Source of the DNA: Agapetus fuscipes
Lineage: Eukaryota > Arthropoda > Insecta > Trichoptera > Glossosomatidae
Reading direction: 5' to 3'
Assembly (NCBI GenBank): GCA_951799405.1
Contig: OX637337.1
Coordinates: 19,838,347 to 19,902,346 of the forward strand
DNA length: 64,000 bases
The notes below the pieces were generated by a model that had not been told where the DNA came from, did no database searches, and saw only the letters and a program-made list of their open reading frames with translations. This document shows positions 18,715-29,820 of this stretch, in pieces. How positions within the stretch are numbered: position 1 is the first letter of the stretch; every line of letters starts with the position of its first letter. The position numbers and the translations under genes were made by a program.

Positions 18715-21300
18715 AAAAAAAAAAACATTTTTTTTTCCATGGGATAATCAACACCAAGAAATGTATGGAAACATAAAAAAAACACCTCTATAAGCTTTAG
18801 GTTGTAGGTAAAAAAGGATGTTAGAAATGTGCTGTGAAGAACGTTGTTTCGAAACGTAGGTATCAAGTACATGATTGAGAGCTCGGAATTCTAAATTTAT
18901 TTTTCACTTAGGACCAGTATTTTCAAGTTTATTAAAGTTAAATTAAATGCAAATTTATATTATCCTGGTAAATATTTTATTCACAGAATCTCTCCAGTAA
19001 ATATTTAGTAACTGTTACTTTTTCAAGATGGCATTGTTTAGTTTAGACAACAGCTGTTTGAACAGGTTTTGAAAAGTATTGTAATCTTTTATAATATCTT
19101 TTGGTTTTAAGTTTATTTAACTAGATTATCTTGAGTAAATTGAAAGTTAAGAAGCTAACAGCTTTTTAAATTTAGTGCTGAAATTAACCAAAAATGGATT
19201 TAATTGCATTCAATTTCAATACGTAATTTGAATCTAAAAAAATGTAAGTACGAGTATATCGGTTGAAAGAAGAAGTTAATTATATTGTAAATACATATTT
19301 ATCAACTGAAAATTGCTAGGGATGTTTTGATATCAAATGAAAACTTGAATTACATTTTAGTTTAAGGATTTGTAAAATTGTGATTCGTAGTTTAAAAAAC
19401 AAATTTAAGCATATTGTGATATAGAGTATGTATTTTAATTAATTTAAGTTGAAACTCGTAATCTTATGTATTTACAAAATATATAGACTTTGTAGAAATA
19501 CTTAAAATAAAAAATAAAATGAACTATGACAAAACTATTATAAGGCAGTCTTGTGAGAAGAAACAATCGTCTAAAAGGCAATTTTTTTTTTTTTTCATTA
19601 ACACGTTATGAAAATTATGAGAAGAAAAAGGAAAAATACTAGTTCCTAATTTAATATTGAATACAGTTTTGGTTATTTTTTTATTGGAAATAAACATTAT
19701 ATCCACTTGTTCACATTCTTACTAATCTTTTTATTATTTATAGAAAGTGTAAGCCAACATGTATTATTAACACTTTTGATAGTCAAGATGGCAACATAAT
19801 TTGAAACAACTGCGTAATATTTTTTACGAGATATAATATATCTCTTCGCTCATTCAAAAACCACGTACAAAGTTTCACGCAAGATTTTTGGTTATTGAAC
19901 AATCATCCGTTAATCAAACTTAAGAATTATTTGTGAAATCAGGTGTAAGAAATAAGAATATATACTTACTTACACACATTTCCAATAGTTCATGTAAAAT
20001 CAAACAATTTTGCTGTCTTTCAAAATGTACACAAATACGAGTATCATTTAATTTAAATGAATTCTTTGTAAATATGATCGAAATACAATTTAAAAGAACT
20101 ATGATAATCATTGTTGATTTTAACACAAAATTAGAAAAAGAAGTAAGTTTTAAAAGAAATACCAATACACATATTATGTACCTACTTATTAACTAGATTT
20201 AAATACCAAGTGTTTACTTTAATATTCATTATTTTAATTGTAGTTGTATGGTATAAAATCTACGTTCATGAACTTTAGTATAACTTGTATAAGAATCATT
20301 GATATTTATAAAAATAATGATTTTCGTAATGGATATAAATATTACTAATTGATAAGTGTTTTCTTTTTTACCTCGGGTATATATTTCATCCCAAAAACTA
20401 TTTAAAAAAATCTCTTTGTTGGTTGGTAATAGTTTTTTACTGGTATTAATGCATTGGAAGACTGCTTGTTTGATGATTCGACTACGCTATGAGAGCCACA
20501 GATATGTAGTAGGTACTCGTATTTGTAAGTACTGCACTTCCCCTTATTATACGGCTGGTCCATCCTGCTGTAACAATCTGCTACTGTAGATGAAAACAGA
20601 GACCAATGTTGGCAATTTCAGGAAGTTGTTGAAGATATATATTTGTAAAAGCTTTTTCATATAAAAAGCGCTCTTGGGGTGGCGTGTGCCACTAAATGGC
20701 GTGATATGAAATGAATCAATTATTGAAAATTGTATGATTTTTTTAAAAATAGTTATTGCGTACTAAAATAAAAACTACAAGTAGTTAAAACCTATTTTCA
20801 TTTAAATACTAAGCTGTTACATATTTGCAACTTTGATTAAAGTTAAATAGTATTGTTACAACTAAATTGCTATTGCAAGCAAAATAAATACATGGCATTT
20901 TAATTCATGCAACAGAACTGTATAAATATATCTTACTAATTTTACATATCTACGCTGTAAATTGCTACGCAGTGGCGAAGTGTCGTTATTTTCCAGAATT
21001 GATAAACCCAAAAGAACGTATTAAATAAGTCAGTAAATCTGTTAATAATAACTCAAAGAATCTCGGCTTACCGCTTTATTTTTTGCAAGCAACGTCGACT
21101 AGAATACTCTTTCTCACCCAAGTAAGGTTCTGGGACCTTTTTGTAACCTTTTTAAAACCTAAAAGGTTACTTGGGCAGGCCGCTTATTTAACCATTCTAG
21201 CACTATTATAATCCCTTAAAAAATAACCTGGAAGCTTTGTTGGCAATCCGCAGTGATTCGGATGTGCAATATTATTGAGAAGATTCGCAAAACGATGCAA
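18715..21300. other. AT-rich spacer, nothing recognised
   Basis: About 2.6 kb of AT-rich sequence. It has no conserved ORF, no convincing repeat of the families seen elsewhere and no tRNA. A small inverted pair near 21118-21178 (cccaagtaaggtt and ggttacttggg) is the only local structure noted. Confidence 0.45.
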
Positions 21301-21450
21301 GGTGGCTGAAGAGGATCGTTCAGTAGCGACCCAGGATGTCCAAGCTATTAGTGAAGTGAGACAGCTGAGAGGGCTGGATGATGTTCAGCGAACTGAGTGG
21401 ACGAGGTGGATGAATAAGGTACCTATTCAATAAGGAGACGTGAAAAATAT

Positions 21451-21771
21451 TTGATCAGCTCCATCAAAGTGGAGTGCTTGAGATGGGCTGGTCACATAAT
21501 CAGAATGGACGACAACAGCCTTACAAAACGCCTCACACTCTCAGTACCACAGGGGCGTAGAAGACCAGAAAGGCCCAAAATGCGATGGATGGACAACGTT
21601 GACGCGGATACATCTGTGATGCAAGTGAGAAATAGGAGAACGAGGGCAACAAACCAACAAGAATGGAAGAAACTCCTGGATTCAGCCAAGGCTCTCCCAG
21701 GGCTGTCGAGCTTAGGATCATCTAAGGGTGGAAGCAGACAGACGGAGCAAGTAAAGAGGAAGATTCGTTAA
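21451..21771 (+). pseudogene. LINE RT C-terminal fragment
   Basis: The translation contains ISSIKVECLRWAGHIIRMDD, GRRRPERPKMRWMDNVDAD and NQQEWKKLLDSAKALPGLSS. This is the same C-terminal type as LINE-B (RRLQWAGHVARAEDSR, RPRMRWADNIEAD) but strongly diverged. It is a truncated relic. Confidence 0.7.
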
Positions 21772-22604
21772 TAATAGTATTTTTTTACTGCAGTATAAGC
21801 ACTCCAGTATAAAATACGAATACAATTTAAGTAAATACAGGAGTAAATACGAGTACATATTTCATAGGGATTTTTTAAAGAGAATATTTGATTTCCTAAG
21901 GCACAAACTACCACAGTGTTATACTTCAAGGAAATAAATGTCACTATGGCATCAAGTCTCTAAAAACTTTTCCAATTTGTACCAAAATTAATAGCGAAGA
22001 CAAAGGCTTCGTCTGAGCTTCATAAAAAGTTAAGTTTTATTGTTTTTTTTGTATTATCTTAGAATATTTGTAACCATGTCATTTTTCATCTTCCTATATT
22101 TTATAGAGATTTGTTTTTAAATCAACCTTTCAAATTTTATATCGACCCGGCGCGGCGGCCCTGCACTGGCGCTACGATCCGTAGAAGCGTAGATGCTTGT
22201 CTTGTAAACAGTTTTGAATCGCTTTCCATGCACCGGAAGTGGGAAGCCCTCGCCGTGTAGACACTCTGTCTGCTGATTAACTGCTACACCGGCTGATAGA
22301 AATCGTAGAAGGTAGACAAAAAGGTTCAGCTGTCTGCGATGCTACGTTGTTTAGATAAACATTTTTAGTAAAAATATTCAGTAAATAGCAGGGAATTTTT
22401 AATGAAATGACTGAAATAAAACGAAGTTTATCGAATCAAAAGGACTTTAAGAATTGTCATTTTGTTTTAAAGTTGTTTAATTATTTTTTTCTAATTATTA
22501 AACATTGTTCATTTTTTATTTCACTTTTTTTCTGTTTTTATGTGGTCAAGTGTAAATACATTTTACATTATAAGTGTTTTAAGGCTTTCATGGCCGGCTT
22601 CAGA
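21772..22604. other. Spacer, nothing recognised
   Basis: Mostly AT-rich. A GC-richer patch at 22141-22330 (gacccggcgcggcggccctg) is of unknown nature. No conserved ORF. Confidence 0.4.
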
Positions 22605-22912
22605 TGATGTTGATGATGATGATGTCTCCATCCTTCCGGGCTTGTAGGCCATGTTCAATATTGTAGGCTGCTTATTCTTTTTTCTCTTTTTGTAAGGCTG
22701 CTACGTTTCGTCAGTGACGTGCGGCTGACTTCTTCAGGGCTTCTTCTTCGACTGATTCGATAAAGTCGAAGAAGAAGCCCTGAAGAAGTCAGCCGCACGT
22801 CACTGACGAAACGTAGCAGCCTTACAAAAAGAGAAAAAAGAATAAGCAGCCTACAATATTGAACATGGCCTACAAGCCCGGAAGGATGGAGACATCATCA
22901 TCATCAACATCA
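22605..22912. repeat. Perfect palindrome, 148-bp arms, 12-nt loop
   Basis: The arms 22605-22752 and 22765-22912 are perfect reverse complements by eye, separated by tgattcgataaa. Each arm carries CTGAAGA, a GTCAG/CTGAC stem and GAAAC (right arm 22780-22812), plus a (GAT)n-like end. No coding. Perfect arms imply recent formation or active conversion. This may be a head-to-head retroelement terminus. Confidence 0.85.
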
Positions 22913-22929
22913 CATTTTACATTTTTTGG

Positions 22930-23155
22930 TGATTTACAAGTTGGTATAAAGATGACCACTAGTTCTGTACAAATAGGTTCACTTTTCCGATGTGACGCCT
23001 GTTTCAAGGGAGGACGTCCGAATTTGATTTATTTTCATTTAGAATTTATAACTGCACATGAAGAATGTGTAAGCGTGAAGTTACACGTGCCTTCTTATCA
23101 GCGAGCATTAAATTATATGAGTCTTCTTATTATATATTTGCAACTAAGATCATAG
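22930..23155 (+). mobile_element. LINE-A 3' tail copy (5), diverged
   Basis: Recognisable by aggttcacttttccgatgtg, the gcctgtttcaagggagg block, tgtgtaagcgtgaagttaca and a final tttgcaactaagat. Strongly diverged. Confidence 0.55.
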
Positions 23156-23482
23156 TTAGATATGAGGCTGATCACTCGTTTTGCGAAAAGGGCACTCATG
23201 CCAATAGTTTCACGGGAAAACGATACAAATTCTCAAGCTTTTTTTTTTAACGGTAAGGTCTAAATCTACATGTAAGGAAACAAAATAACTACACGTGTGT
23301 TTGTGAGTGAATAGTAAGAACTTTAAGTGTTAATATATCTATGCAACTTAGATTACATATTTTAGATTTTGCGTCTCTTAAACTCCACCTATCAGCAAAA
23401 ACCAAAATAATGTGAATTCTTAAGAACCCCGAGTAAAAAAAAAATACATGAACTCCCCTCAATTGAGTAAATAGAAAAAATG

Positions 23483-23653
23483 AATGATAAAAGAAAAACA
23501 GCTTTGTTTTCGATTACGTGAGTATTTATTTTTATATACCACCAGGTGGATCAATCCACCTGACGATGCAAACGGATGTTTGCGAAACCGGTTGTGGTAT
23601 ATAAAAATAAATACTCACGTAATCGAAAACAAAGCTGTTTTTCTTTTATCATT
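23483..23653. repeat. Fold-back with 60-bp perfect arms and two inner hairpins
   Basis: The arms 23483-23542 and 23594-23653 are reverse complements. Between them lie a hairpin (aggtggat/atccacct, 23544-23561) and CTGACGA-T followed by a GCAAAC/GTTTGC hairpin and GAAAC (23560-23588). The order (outer stem, hairpin, CUGANGA, hairpin, GAAA, outer stem) is the topology of a hammerhead ribozyme. The cleavage-site U is not seen and there is an extra base after CUGANGA. Confidence 0.75.
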
Positions 23654-23826
23654 AATGATGAACGATTACAAAGTTAATGCCTCTACAATCAAGAAAAAAT
23701 TAATGTTAACTAAATCTATTGCTATTGTATTTTATATTCATTATATCCTAATTAAGCGATGGAGAGGAATTTGTCTTATATGTTATATTCGGCGTTCAAT
23801 AATTCTTTCTGATCTTCATGAATCTC

Positions 23827-24070
23827 CTTGACTGATAAGTTGGTGTGCGGCTGACCACCCATACTGTAAAAAATGGTTCACTTTGCCAATGTCACCCCTG
23901 CTTCAGGGAAGGTCGGCAAGAGTTGCAGGGCTTATGTTCATTTGAGATTGGGGTTTTTATATTGTAGGTCCACATGCAGCATGTGTAAGCGCGAAATTAT
24001 GCATGTCTGCTTGTGGGAATGCATTTAATATGAATCTCAAATGATACATATCTTTGCAGCTTAGATTTAG
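23827..24070 (+). mobile_element. LINE-A 3' tail copy (6)
   Basis: A near-complete copy from ccttgactgataagttggtg to ctttgcagcttagattta. Confidence 0.9.
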
Positions 24071-24124
24071 AATATCCCGGGTATAAAACAACGGCACAGT
24101 TATAGATTTACTATGTAAGTTTGC

Positions 24125-24200
24125 ATACACTTTTTCTATTAACGCCATTGAGGGGAGTTTGTGTAATGTTTTATACTCGGCGTACAGATGCCGTATTCCT
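24125..24200 (+). repeat. Repeat E fragment
   Basis: ttgaggggagtttgtgtaat and gttttatactcggcg resemble 14820-14850 and 42785-42825. Confidence 0.45.
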
Positions 24201-24742
24201 CTAAGAACGCCATTTTGTGGAAATAAAAAAGAAAGAAGCGGGAAAAACAAGCAAGCGATGGATTCTTCAGTGCCTCTGAGTTGGCGCCCTTCCAAATCCT
24301 TTGCAAGTCCGCCACGCTGCAATCCTGAATAAAAAATATCTGCACACTCTGCCAGGATATACAATAATCAGACTGCACACTTTTAATAATCCAAGAATAA
24401 ATGTATGGAAGTGAAGCGCGGACGGTGAATGAATAAGGTAAGTAACTGTATGTAGATTAAAGGAATGGCAGGAACAACTTTTAAGATAATTTCAAATGAA
24501 CATAATCTCCTGAAACTTCCAAAAAACATGGGTGGCATTGGCAACAAAATTGAACATTTTTTACGTAGAGTTGGTGCATTCACAGAGTGAAAATTAATTT
24601 TTTTTTTATTAAAAAAACTTTTTTAAAACATTTTTTTTTTTTTTTTTTAAGAAAATCCTGTGCGGGAGACTCCCTAGATTCTGAAGACTCTAGGGGTCTA
24701 TGACACTTGTTGTAGTGCCGCAGAGGTGTACGAGCTTGGTCG

Positions 24743-24872
24743 TCGCTACAAAGCGCCAATACTCAAGCAAGACCCAGTTGCTGTAAGGCTGGATGGACCC
24801 TTGGTGACCGGTCATTGGTAAAGGCTTATGAATTCTTCAACCCAGCGAAGAGCACATTCGAAATATTAATGG
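24743..24872 (+). repeat. Dispersed repeat C, copy 2
   Basis: A match to 1-135 in inverted orientation. Long T-runs lie just upstream at 24596-24650. Confidence 0.7.
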
Positions 24873-25142
24873 TATTTTTGTGTGCTCCGCCGGGATCCGA
24901 ATCCACAACCTTCCAAATATTTACGAGTCAGAAGTGTTGCCACAACGGACTACGGACCGGTCCGAGATGCCAACGACACGCGGTGTACCTGAGCGCACAC
25001 CCATCCAAGTACTGACCACGCCCAATGTTGCTTTGCCCAACATAGTATTATTTTCACATTTTTTGAGTTTACAAAGCCCAAGCGCTATCGAACTTTATCC
25101 GTCCATCGTTAGAGCCGCGATATTTTCGTGTATGTATAAAAT

Positions 25143-25372
25143 CTATAATCTAAGCTGCAAAGATATGTAAACATTTAAAGCTCACATTAAATGCATACCC
25201 ACAGACAGGCACCTAGGTTCGCTCCTACACATTCTGCATGAGTGCATACAAATAAATAATAAAAACCTCACATGAACATAAGCCTTGCAACTCCGTCTTT
25301 CCCTGAAACTGGGGTGGCATTGGCAAAAGGGAACCAATTTTTTATAGCATGGGGGGTCAGCCTCCATTTTTT
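25143..25372 (-). mobile_element. LINE-A 3' tail copy (7)
   Basis: An inverted, moderately diverged copy: taatctaagctgcaaagata, cataagccttgcaactc, ggggggtcagcc. Confidence 0.75.
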
Positions 25373-25461
25373 TAAATAATACTAAGTTTCTAAATATTCC
25401 TATATTTAAGTGTATTATCTAAGTAGGTAGGTAAATTACCTACCTACTTAAATAATACTAA

Positions 25462-25698
25462 CAGTGGCGAAGGGTGTCATACAACTCGATTCCCATCGGC
25501 TTCCTTTTTTAAATGAGGCAACAAAGTAGTTAAAAAATATAGGCACAAAGTAAAAAAATACATTCAAAACCAAAGAAACAATACGTACCTAGGTACTTTT
25601 TCCCCATTGAAACCATGCAGTCAACTTTATTATCATTTTTGCCTCATTTTAAAAGGGAAACCGATGGGAATCGAGTTGTATGGCACCCTTCGCCACTG
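25462..25698. mobile_element. hAT-like MITE
   Basis: 237 bp with terminal inverted repeats of about 45 bp, starting CAGTGGCGAAGGGTG and ending in its complement CACCCTTCGCCACTG. The start CAGTGGCG is common in hAT elements. The flanks (aatactaa / aatatatt) are only an imperfect 8-bp duplication. Non-coding. Confidence 0.75.
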
Positions 25699-27340
25699 AA
25701 TATATTATTAAGAGATAAAAAAGAAAAAAAAAAGAAACTTAAAAAAATGTGTGAAAATGATTTATATTATTTAACGTCAATTTTTTTTTAAGAAAATACT
25801 TTATCCTGTAGGAAAATTCCTACCGGCGCGGAGCGTGGGATTCCTTACGATATTTTATAAGGGATGAAAAACAGGACGAGAGGGGTTGAGGGAAGGGTGG
25901 AGAGCTGGGTGAGGGGAGGGGAAAGCATTATGAAAGTGTATTGTAGTTTAAAAATAATCACGAGAAAAATTGAAGTTGATTAATTGTGTATTGAATATCA
26001 ATTAAAATGGAGTTTTAATACTCACACAAGTCCCGAGAAGAACTTCAATCAAGGGTGCAATAAAAATGCTGATGTACTTTGTACACGTTATAAGGAACAA
26101 AAAAGGCCGCCTTCTCTATGATATCTCAGAAGGAAAGTTGAGGGAAGAAGGATTCAAAGATGTCTGTTCCAGATGGATTCCTTTTAAGAGCTACAGCACC
26201 TAAATGAATAATTTGATGATTGTAGGCATTCTTTGATGGAAGTGGCAACAAAAAAGTAATAAAATATGTACTTATACAAAAAATTACTGCAGGTATAAAA
26301 TGTTTGCTGTTGATAGCAATTTTTTGTTCTGACAAGATTCTCTTAGGATTATTGCCGAACTCAAAAGGAATGCCGAAAGTAAGTGCAGTGAAGAAAGAAC
26401 GCGTGAACAATGAAACAATAAAATGAAAGAAGAGAGAAATGGCAGAATAAAATTGCGAAAACTGAGACGAATAGAGGTACTGGCCACCCTAGCAACTCCA
26501 GTAACCTTAAAATCTGCCGTTTTTGTTTCTTACACTTTGTGGTCTTAGCAAAAGAGTTACAGTGATGAAGAAAATCAAGTTCAAACAAACAAAAACGGCA
26601 GATTTTGGAGGAAATCGCTCTTTAATAATTGCCGTAAGCTTTGCATTACTCAAGTTTTGCAACTCGTACTAAGGGCCCAGATAGGATTAAAATATTGATT
26701 TCTACTTTATGTACATTTTTTTCTGGGTCATATAATCATCAATCATGTTAGTTCTATATTTAATTTTCTAAATGGAATCCAGCATATGTGAAATGTTTAA
26801 AATAACGATTCAATTTTTGGCAGTATACCTATAGCATGCTTTACAAGTAAATTAAATATTGTGTAAGAAAAAATTTCAATAAAATGCCGATACAAAAAAT
26901 GTGCATACCTATTCGATTGCCAAAAAAAAGTTCATAATAGACTGTTCTCTATACAAAAAATAAGACACTGTAAATGAATTAATCAATAGGTACCTACTGA
27001 AAAATATGTTAAAATAATTCTGGCTTATCATCCTACCTTAGATACCATAGAAGACAAGTGTTCAGAAGTTCTGGGACAGCTCAAAAAATAAAATTCTCGC
27101 AAGACCGTTCACAAAGGCAGACAACAACAAACAACGTGGTAAAAAATCGATGTGATTTTGAATCGAGTTTTTTTTTCACTTTATAATGCATTCCTCTCTC
27201 CCCTATTTTACGAGCTTTGACTCAATCAAGTGCGATTTATCCGTAAGGGCAGTTTTGCATTGCTCTCCTTCCCTCTCCCCTCCCCTTACCGTCCACGTGC
27301 TAACGCGCGCCCGCCCGCGCCGCTCGATATCCAACTCCAC
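25699..27340. other. Spacer with a small inverted repeat
   Basis: It holds an inverted pair at about 26510-26532 and 26587-26608 (aaaatctgccgtttttgttt and its complement). A purine-rich stretch lies at 25860-25925. The sequence turns GC-rich from about 27240 towards the promoter candidate. No host ORF recognised. Confidence 0.45.
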
Positions 27341-27350
27341 CAATCCCCTC

Positions 27351-27457
27351 AGTACGCTGCCGGCTCTCGAAGCGAGAGGTTACGTCGCTTTTGCTCCTAA
27401 AAAACCGACTGTCACAGTGCGATCTATCGATCAAAAAACAACATCAATACCCTCACA
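27351..27457 (+). promoter_or_regulatory. Candidate DPE-type promoter and 5'-UTR first exon of cadherin gene 2
   Basis: In a GC- and CpG-rich patch, TCAGTA (A+1 at 27351) fits the arthropod initiator. GGTTA at 27378-27382 falls at +28 to +32, the canonical DPE position, and matches its consensus. No TATA box was noted. A donor CACA|gtaagta at 27457/27458 could splice to the acceptor at 46638 in front of the second cadherin's start codon, a 19.2-kb first intron. The link to that gene is inference. Confidence 0.4.
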
Positions 27458-29568
27458 GTAAGTATCTGAAACCAAAAAATCTATAACGAAGTTACATGTG
27501 AAAAAATATACAAGTGCCAAAAAAAAAAAAAATTATGTATACAAGTGCGAAGATTCTGTTTCTGTTTATTTTCGGTTGTGGACTGTTTAATTTTAGAGCG
27601 TCTGAGTTGTAGAGTGTTGTGTTTATTTGTTGGTTTTCACGTGTGAAGTCAGATCACTGTTCTGAGAGGTCTATGAACCCGCATTGTATGTGAACCCACC
27701 CCCTTATCAATTTGAGGGTGTTCTCACGTTGCGGAGCTTTGGATTAAAGTGTATTTGTTTTAACACTACAAACGGGTGAGAATTTGGAAGTTTTTAGTGG
27801 TGCTGGAGTTTGCGTTGGATGGGGTTTTGGTTTTTTTTTGGTTTTGTGTGTTGTTTTTGTGGGGTTTGCGTGGTGGGGGTTGGTTGGGTACGCGCGACGC
27901 CGCGCGCCTGTGTATTGATCGACTCCCTGCGCCGTCGCTGATCTACTATTTATATTCCAAACCAAAAATACCAAAAATACATGAAAAAACAATTTCCCTC
28001 AGCTAAATTTCTGCATTCAAAAACTTATTGTTTCTAATTAATCAAATACTTAATCTTTTTTTTACTTTATAAGCGTCGCGGCGCCATACAAAAACAAACC
28101 ATTTTCTTTGCGGTCCCATAGCGGCCATTACGTGTTTTACTCGAATATTTTCATTCACGTGTTTTCGTAGTAAAATACCATTCTTTTAATATCGAATATC
28201 TATCTGATATTAGCTCACTAATCTAAGATACATTAAAGCCTGAAGATATAGAGATTCTTGAATGTTTTTTATACCCAAAAAATCTGATATCACTTTCGTA
28301 ATCTCCTGCCGTTTCAGTAAAAAAACACGTGCTTGTTAGGATAAATTATACTGATATTTTGAATCATTTCTTCTCATCTTTAAAGCATGTAATTTTATCG
28401 ATTTATATCTTAAATATTATTTAATAAAATAAAGAAGTATAAATAATTTTGAAATACCTACATCATTATTTACTTACCTATAAAAATGCCTGGAATTCGA
28501 GGATAAATATATTTAAGTACTGTAGGTATGAAAAACGTGATAAGGGAACATAATTAGACGTATTTAATAATTTAAAGAAAATTCAGAATTTTCCTCCCAC
28601 GTTTTTATCCTTACAAACACGTCGCCATTTTTATTTTTTTTCCATCCTTTGAAGATTACAGGATTTGTTATTTTTTTTTATTTCATTATTAAGACTTTTA
28701 TTATGATAACAAGATAACTATTCTCAATTTTGATTTCGTCAAAATAAAATACCTACAGTATTCTTACATGCTTTTCGCGCTAAAATGTTTCCTTTTTTAA
28801 GCAATTGGGAAAAAGCTTCGTTTCCTAAAAGCAACTTTATGAGTTCATTTAATTCATGTTAAATTCTTAAATTATAAGTGAATAAAAAATACTTAAAACT
28901 TGTACAACAGTCATTAAGAATATATTCCAACTTTTTGAATAACCATTATTTTTATTTCTATTGTTAAATCAAGCAATCATGGAGCCCTCAGCAATAAAAT
29001 TTAATGTTAAACCCCCCAAGAGGAATTCAGAGCATTAAATAAATAAAGTCATTTGGACATTTTACTGGTCAATTCATTCACCACAGACCTAAGGGTTGTA
29101 CAATATATGAAATATTACTTTTAAATTTAATGGCTGACGTTTGGAGGAATTGAGCCATCATTGATGTTCATGTCTATTTTCTATATTGGGCCAAAGCAAT
29201 ATTGTACGAGTATTTGGGCGATGCTCGTCAAACTGTGTGCCGCAAGAGGTGAAAATGAGGGGCAAAAAGTGTAATATAAGAATTAATCATTCATATTGCA
29301 ATACTTTGCTAGCAAAATAAACAAATCTTAAACCATGTTAATAGTTTCCTCGCTTTTTTATTATCAAATAAAAATCAAGAAAATCGATATAATTGCGTGA
29401 TTTTTTCTATTCTCTAACGGAGTTTGTTGTAGAAGAAATGTTAAGAAAAAAAAAATCTAAATTTTTGGCATCCATTTCCCTTGCTGTAGGAAATATAATA
29501 TATAATGTATATTTATTTTTTCAATGCAATGTATCATAATTTATTATTTTTGTCGATGAAGAACTCCT
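27458..29568. other. Spacer or first intron, no gene seen
   Basis: A second GC/GT-rich stretch at 27745-27930 (gtacgcgcgacgccgcgcgc) follows the promoter candidate. After about 28100 the sequence is AT-rich without recognisable genes or repeats. Confidence 0.4.
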
Positions 29569-29820
29569 TGACTGATAGGTTGGTATGCGGCTGACCACCC
29601 ATACTGTAAAAAATGGTTCACTTTGCCAATGTCACCCCTGCTTCAGAGAAGGTCGGCAAGAGTTGCAGGGCTTATGTTCATTTGAGATTGGGTTTTTTAT
29701 ATTGTAGGTCCACATGCAGCATGTGTAAGCGCGAAATTATGCATGTCTGCTTGTGGGAATGCATTTAATATGAATCTCAAATGATACATATCTTGGCAGT
29801 TTAGATTTAGATTAGATTTA
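29569..29820 (+). mobile_element. LINE-A 3' tail copy (8)
   Basis: A near-identical relative of 23827-24070 and 42026-42284. It ends cagtttagatttagattaga. Confidence 0.9.

Noticed and set aside
23560..23588. Active canonical hammerhead ribozyme
   Set aside because: One extra base separates CUGANGA from stem II and no UH cleavage site sits before stem I; kept only as a hammerhead-like observation.
27186..27461. 91-codon ORF in the GC-rich patch
   Set aside because: No domain, no conserved motif and overlap with a promoter-like structure; more likely 5' UTR and promoter sequence.
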